This document shows positions 7,006-11,002 of a stretch of DNA of 11,002 nucleotides, one piece after another. How positions within the stretch are numbered: the first letter of the stretch is position 1; each line of letters begins with the position of its first letter. The DNA is taken from the NCBI GenBank assembly GCA_003559985.1, contig PWJP01000179.1, forward strand, positions 1 to 11,002. Reading direction: 5' to 3'. The translations under genes and the position numbers were made by a program. The DNA is from Saprospirales bacterium. GTDB taxonomy: Bacteria; Bacteroidota; Bacteroidia; Chitinophagales; Saprospiraceae. Below the pieces are notes generated by a model that made no database searches, was not told the origin of the DNA, and saw nothing but the letters and a program-made list of their open reading frames with translations.

Positions 7006-10000
7006 CTATTCAAATTTCACATCCAGTGCCAGACCTCTCAGCTCGTGAATCAATACATTGAATGATTCAGGAATATTGGATTCCGGCAGGTTGTTTCCTT
7101 TGACAATGGCTTCGTATGCTTTTGCCCGACCAATGATGTCATCCGACTTGATGGTGAGCAACTCCTGCAAAATATTGGCTGCTCCAAAAGCCTCCAGTGC
7201 CCAAACCTCCATCTCTCCAAAACGCTGACCACCAAACTGGGCTTTACCACCGAGGGGCTGCTGCGTAATGAGAGAGTAAGGCCCGATTGAACGGGCGTGC
7301 ATCTTGTCGTCGATCATGTGCGACAGTTTGAGCATGTAGATGATACCCACAGTGGCTTTTTGGTGGAATCTGTCACCGGTTTCACCGTCATACAAATCAG
7401 TCTGACCCAAATCAGGCAATTTCGCCTTTTTGATGTAATCACCAATCTCGTCAATGCTGGCACCGTCAAAAATCGGGGTAGAAAATTTAACCCCAAGTTT
7501 TTCACCGGACCATCCCAGCACTGTTTCAAATATCTGCCCGATATTCATCCTCGATGGTACACCGAGAGGATTGAGCACAATGTCAACCGGAGTCCCATCT
7601 TCCAGGAAGGGCATGTCCTCCATTCTTACAATTCGGGAGACGATACCCTTGTTTCCGTGGCGTCCGGCGAGTTTGTCACCAACTTTCAGTTTGCGCTTTT
7701 TGGCCATATATACTTTGGCCAGTTTAAGGACACCGGCTGGCAATTCATCTCCAATGCTGATGTTGAATTTTTCTCGCTTATACCTTCCAATTTCCTCATT
7801 CACCTTGATGTTGTAGTTGTGCAACAACCGGGCAATGAGTTTATTGGTGTCTTCTTCTTTAGTCCAGGAGCTGTAATCGACCTGAGTGAATTCAATCTCG
7901 TTGAAAACACGCTGGCTGAACTTGGTTCCTTTTGAAATAAGCTCTTCACCGTAAATGGTTTTAACACCTTCAGAAGCTTTGCCCTTGGTGAGAACCAGCA
8001 ATTTGTCGATGAGCACTGTTTTGAGCTCGTTGAGCGCAACTGCGTGTTCATCGTCCAGTGAGCGGAGCATTTCCTTCTCCTGGTCTTTCTGGGATTTGTC
8101 CTTTTTCGCTCTGGAGAACAACTGCTTGTTGATCACCACTCCTTCAGTTGATGGGGGCGCTTTCATCGAGGCGTCCTTTACATCTCCGGCTTTGTCACCG
8201 AAAATCGCACGCAGCAGTTTTTCTTCAGGGGTCGGGTCAGATTCACCCTTGGGCGTAATCTTACCTATAATTATATCCCCTTCATTGATCCAGGCACCAA
8301 TCCGGATAATTCCGTTCTCGTCCAGATCTTTGGTAGCATCCTCGCTTACGTTGGGGATGTCGTTGGTCAGTTCCTCCTCACCGAGCTTGGTATCTCGCAC
8401 ATCGAGTTCGAAATGTTCGATATGAAGTGAAGTGTAAATATCTTCCTTCACAACACGCTCAGAAAGTACGATGGCATCCTCGAAGTTGTAACCTTTCCAC
8501 GGCATGAAAGCCACTTTGAGGTTCTGTCCAAGTGCCAGTTCACCTTTGTCGGTGGCATAACCGTCACACAGTATCTTGCCCTCAGTAACCCGCTCACCTT
8601 TTCGCACAATGGGCTTAAGATTGATGCAGGTTCCCTGGTTGGTTCTAAGGAATTTGGTGAGGTTGTACGTCGTGAGATTGTCTTCAAAAGACACCAGTGT
8701 ATCTTCTTCCGTTCGGTCGTATCGAATGACAATCTTATTGGCATCTACGTACTCAACTACACCGTCGCCCTCAGCATTTATAAGCATTCGCGAGTCCCTT
8801 GCAACTTTTGCTTCCAGTCCTGTACCCACGATGGGAGAACTTGGTCTCAAAAGCGGGACAGCCTGACGCTGCATGTTTGATCCCATGAGTGCCCGGTTCG
8901 CATCATCGTTTTCCAAAAAGGGAATAAGCGATGCACTCACACCCACAATCTGATTGGGTGCCACATCCATAAACTCGATCTCGTCGGGTGCAAGAACAGG
9001 GAATTCACCGTGTTCACGGCACTTCACCCTGTCAGAGACAAAAGCTCCGTCCTCCGCAATTTCAGAGTTTGCCTGGGCAATTTTTTTGTAATCCTCTCCT
9101 TCCGCAGACAGGTATTTAATTTCACCTGACATATCGACTTTGCCCTCAATGACCTTTCTGTAGGGAGTCTCAAGGAATCCCATACTATTGATCTTAGAGT
9201 GTACACAAAGTGTGGAAATCAAACCAATATTTGGTCCTTCCGGTGTCTCAATGGTACAGAGGCGACCATAGTGAGAATAGTGGACGTCACGCACCTCAAA
9301 GCCCGCTCGCTCTCTCGACAACCCACCGGGCCCAAGTGCGGAAATACGCCTTTTGTGCGTGATCTCCGAGAGCGGATTGGTTTGGTCGAGGAACTGTGAC
9401 AATTGCGAAGTACCGAAAAAGCTGTTGATCACCGACGATAGCGTCCTTGCATTAATCAGGTCAACCGGCGTAAATACTTCATTGTCACGCACGTTCATTC
9501 GCTCGCGTATAGTTCTTGCCATTCTTGCAAGTCCAACACCAAACTGACTGTAGAGCTGTTCCCCTACCGTACGCACCCTTCTGTTGCTCAGGTGGTCGAT
9601 ATCATCAAGTTCCGCTCTTTGATTGATAAGCGAAATGAGATACTTGACAATTTCAATGATGTCTTCCTTGGTAAGTACCTGGACTTCACTGTCAATGGTC
9701 AGTTTGAGTTTGCGGTTGATCTTATAGCGTCCAACCTCACCCAGGTTATACCTCTTATCAGAGAAAAAGAGTTTGTCAATTATACCCCTTGCAGTCTCCT
9801 CATCAGGTGGGTCTGTACCTCTCAACTGTCGATATATATGCTGAACCGCCTCAATTTCAGAACTGGACGGATCTTTTTGCAGTGTATTGTAAATGATGGA
9901 ATAATCCTCTTCAATATCCTCCTTTTGGAGAATAACAGTCTCGGTTTCAGCCTCGAGGATCATATTTATGTTGTCCGCATCCAGCACCATATCTCTTTCG

Positions 10001-10827
10001 AGAATAATTTCATTACGCTCGATGGTAACCACTTCTCCGGTATCTTCATCCACAAAATCCTCTGTCCATTTTCTAAGTACCCGAGCTGCGAGTTTTCTAC
10101 CTATTGATTTCTTTAGCTGAGTTTTATTCGCCTTGATCTCCTCGGCCAGACCAAAGATCGTCAGGATTTCCTTATCGGAGTCAAACCCAATAGATCTCAG
10201 AAGTGTGGTAACGGGAAACTTTTTCTTCCGATCGATGTAAGCGTACATCACATTGTTGATATCGGTGGCAAATTCCATCCATGCTCCCTTAAAGGGGATT
10301 ACACGGGCAGAGTGTATTTTTGTCCCGTTGGGATGAAAACTCTGACTGAAAAACACCCCTGGCGACCTGTGCAATTGAGATACAATGACGCGCTCGGCAC
10401 CATTGATGACAAAAGTTCCCTTGGGAGTGATATATGGAATGTTACCAAGGAACACATCCTGAACGATGGTTTGGAAATCAATGTGTTCTTCGTCATTACA
10501 GCTCAACCTGAGTTTAGCCTTAAGCGGAACGCTGTAAGTAAGTCCACGCTGCTTACACTCATCGATGCTATAGCGCGGAGGGTCAATAAAGTAATCCAGG
10601 AATTCCAGTACGAAGATATTCCTGGCATCGGTAATTGGGAAATTTTCCTGAAACACCCTGTACAGACCTTCGTTGATGCGATTTTCGGGAGTGGTTTCCA
10701 ACTGGAAGAACTCCTTGAAAGATTGCAACTGAATTTCCAGAAAGTCAGGGTATTCGTTTTGGAGGCGGGTTTTGCCGAAGCCAACCCTTGAATTTACTTG
10801 CTTTGCGACAGTATCGGTAGATGCCAT
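7006..10827 (-). CDS. rpoB: DNA-directed RNA polymerase subunit beta
   Basis: Second-largest RNA polymerase subunit; with RpoC it forms the active cleft, binds the RNA-DNA hybrid and is the rifampicin target. 1273 residues, normal for Bacteroidota. Landmarks: N-terminal block with [20 protein letters not shown]; rifampicin cluster about 472-498 ([20 protein letters not shown] followed by [13 protein letters not shown]) with the sensitive-type residues Asp481, His491 and Ser496, equivalent to E. coli D516, H526 and S531; [19 protein letters not shown] after it; active-site lysines Lys1052 and Lys1060 ([12 protein letters not shown]), matching E. coli K1065 and K1073; C-terminal [20 protein letters not shown] block near 1190-1213. 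The ORF is intact. The ATG at 10827-10825 lies in an A/T-rich context with no SD and the [10 protein letters not shown] start fits relatives. It follows rplL by 163 nt and precedes rpoC by 57 nt. Its leader holds several RNA structures that may tune its expression. Confidence 0.99.
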   Translation of the reverse strand: MASTDTVAKQVNSRVGFGKTRLQNEYPDFLEIQLQSFKEFFQLETTPENRINEGLYRVFQENFPITDARNIFVLEFLDYFIDPPRYSIDECKQRGLTYSVPLKAKLRLSCNDEEHIDFQTIVQDVFLGNIPYITPKGTFVINGAERVIVSQLHRSPGVFFSQSFHPNGTKIHSARVIPFKGAWMEFATDINNVMYAYIDRKKKFPVTTLLRSIGFDSDKEILTIFGLAEEIKANKTQLKKSIGRKLAARVLRKWTEDFVDEDTGEVVTIERNEIILERDMVLDADNINMILEAETETVILQKEDIEEDYSIIYNTLQKDPSSSEIEAVQHIYRQLRGTDPPDEETARGIIDKLFFSDKRYNLGEVGRYKINRKLKLTIDSEVQVLTKEDIIEIVKYLISLINQRAELDDIDHLSNRRVRTVGEQLYSQFGVGLARMARTIRERMNVRDNEVFTPVDLINARTLSSVINSFFGTSQLSQFLDQTNPLSEITHKRRISALGPGGLSRERAGFEVRDVHYSHYGRLCTIETPEGPNIGLISTLCVHSKINSMGFLETPYRKVIEGKVDMSGEIKYLSAEGEDYKKIAQANSEIAEDGAFVSDRVKCREHGEFPVLAPDEIEFMDVAPNQIVGVSASLIPFLENDDANRALMGSNMQRQAVPLLRPSSPIVGTGLEAKVARDSRMLINAEGDGVVEYVDANKIVIRYDRTEEDTLVSFEDNLTTYNLTKFLRTNQGTCINLKPIVRKGERVTEGKILCDGYATDKGELALGQNLKVAFMPWKGYNFEDAIVLSERVVKEDIYTSLHIEHFELDVRDTKLGEEELTNDIPNVSEDATKDLDENGIIRIGAWINEGDIIIGKITPKGESDPTPEEKLLRAIFGDKAGDVKDASMKAPPSTEGVVINKQLFSRAKKDKSQKDQEKEMLRSLDDEHAVALNELKTVLIDKLLVLTKGKASEGVKTIYGEELISKGTKFSQRVFNEIEFTQVDYSSWTKEEDTNKLIARLLHNYNIKVNEEIGRYKREKFNISIGDELPAGVLKLAKVYMAKKRKLKVGDKLAGRHGNKGIVSRIVRMEDMPFLEDGTPVDIVLNPLGVPSRMNIGQIFETVLGWSGEKLGVKFSTPIFDGASIDEIGDYIKKAKLPDLGQTDLYDGETGDRFHQKATVGIIYMLKLSHMIDDKMHARSIGPYSLITQQPLGGKAQFGGQRFGEMEVWALEAFGAANILQELLTIKSDDIIGRAKAYEAIVKGNNLPESNIPESFNVLIHELRGLALDVKFE

Positions 10828-10835
10828 TTGAGAAG

Positions 10836-10847
10836 TTTCTTAAGAAA
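10836..10847. other. 12-bp palindrome just before rpoB
   Basis: TTTCTTAAGAAA is a perfect inverted repeat ending 8 nt before the rpoB start codon on the minus strand. The site is A/T-rich and short, so it could be chance. If folded it would lie in the ribosome-loading region. Confidence 0.25.
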
Positions 10848-10863
10848 AATTATAATAAACAAA

Positions 10864-10879
10864 GACCGGAAATCCGATC
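10864..10879 (-). promoter_or_regulatory. Small hairpin with U-rich tail in the rpoB leader (possible attenuator)
   Basis: On the minus strand GATCGG (10879-10874) pairs with CCGGTC (10869-10864) with one T-G wobble and an ATTT loop. The tail TTTGTTTATT follows. It looks like a leaky intrinsic terminator between rplL and rpoB. The stem is only six pairs, so full termination is unlikely. Confidence 0.35.
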
Positions 10880-10902
10880 AGTTAGCATTGTAATACATAT
10901 AA

Positions 10903-10944
10903 ACCAGTATAGCCTGCGCACTATTGTACGCAGGCCAGACTGGT
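10903..10944 (-). promoter_or_regulatory. Long stem-loop in the rplL-rpoB leader
   Basis: A 42-base inverted repeat: 10903-10908 pairs with 10939-10944, one mismatch follows, then 12 continuous pairs including GCCTGCG/CGCAGGC, around a 4-nt loop. That is 18 pairs in all. No T-run follows, so it is not a simple terminator. In E. coli the rplL-rpoB gap carries an attenuator and an RNase III-cut hairpin; this structure sits in the equivalent place and may be an RNA processing or stability element. That function is inferred from position only. Confidence 0.6.
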
Positions 10945-10954
10945 AAATATCATT

Positions 10955-10985
10955 GGAGACAATTGCTATTCAAATTATCACCTCC
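10955..10985 (-). promoter_or_regulatory. Perfect Shine-Dalgarno sequence after rplL that can pair with a downstream segment
   Basis: On the minus strand GGAGGTGAT (10985-10977) matches nine bases of the usual 16S rRNA anti-SD complement. It starts 5 nt after the rplL stop. It can pair with ATTGTCTCC (10963-10955) over nine positions, three of them wobbles, with a 13-nt loop. SD sites are rare in Bacteroidota, so this one is unexpected. It precedes a TTG (10971-10969) opening a 7-codon frame rather than the rpoB start. Confidence 0.4.
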
Positions 10986-10990
10986 GTTGT

Positions 10991-11002
10991 TTACTTTAGT
11001 TC
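10991..11002 (-). CDS. rplL: 3' end of ribosomal protein bL12 (L7/L12) gene, partial
   Basis: Only the last codons are inside the window: Glu-Leu-Lys then TAA (10993-10991). Many L7/L12 proteins end in VELK or similar, and rplL is the usual gene before rpoB, so identity rests mainly on gene order. L7/L12 forms the ribosome stalk that recruits translation factors. The body of the gene lies beyond the right edge. Confidence 0.6.
   Translation of the reverse strand, partial: ELK

Noticed and set aside
7297..7935. Plus-strand open frame of 212 codons inside rpoB
   Set aside because: Shadow of the conserved C-terminal half of rpoB, with no independent support.
9340..9412. Rifampicin-resistance substitutions in rpoB
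   Set aside because: The cluster residues checked (Asp481, His491, Ser496) are the sensitive type, so there is no sign of resistance.

Overview
The window is an ordinary chromosomal segment of a Bacteroidota bacterium, most likely Flavobacteriales or a relative. The RpoB and RpoC sequences are of Bacteroidota type, Shine-Dalgarno (SD) sites are absent before the large genes, and a promoter of the TTG / TAnnTTTG type can be seen. The exact genus cannot be read from the sequence alone. Base composition looks even throughout. There are no transposases, phage genes, tRNAs or CRISPR arrays.

Layout on the + strand: positions 1-87 probably hold the last codons of a gene running in from the left edge, closed by a strong intrinsic terminator (115-148). 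Next is a very charged, low-complexity protein of unknown function (186-944). A promoter (1005-1032) then leads to a membrane-anchored M23 peptidoglycan hydrolase of the OapA/MepM type (about 1111-2394).

Layout on the - strand: the right four fifths carries rpoB (10827-7006) and rpoC (6948-2671), 57 bases apart and clearly one operon. The last three sense codons and the stop of the preceding gene, very probably rplL (ribosomal protein L7/L12), lie at the right edge. This is the classic rplL-rpoB-rpoC order. rpoC ends in a strong terminator (2601-2640) and converges on the M23 gene.

The protein-coding content is conventional. The more interesting signals are non-coding. The 275-base convergent gap (2395-2670) holds two diverged copies of a palindromic repeat, aligned without gaps and with paired (compensatory) base changes in the arms. 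The 163-base rplL-rpoB leader holds an unusually perfect SD sequence that can itself be paired, two coupled mini-ORFs, a 40-base long stem-loop and a small U-tailed hairpin. Together these look like a regulatory leader that could set the ratio of ribosomal protein to RNA polymerase. The M23 enzyme has a Cys in place of one of its three zinc ligands. I see no convincing case for a wholly new multi-gene system here.
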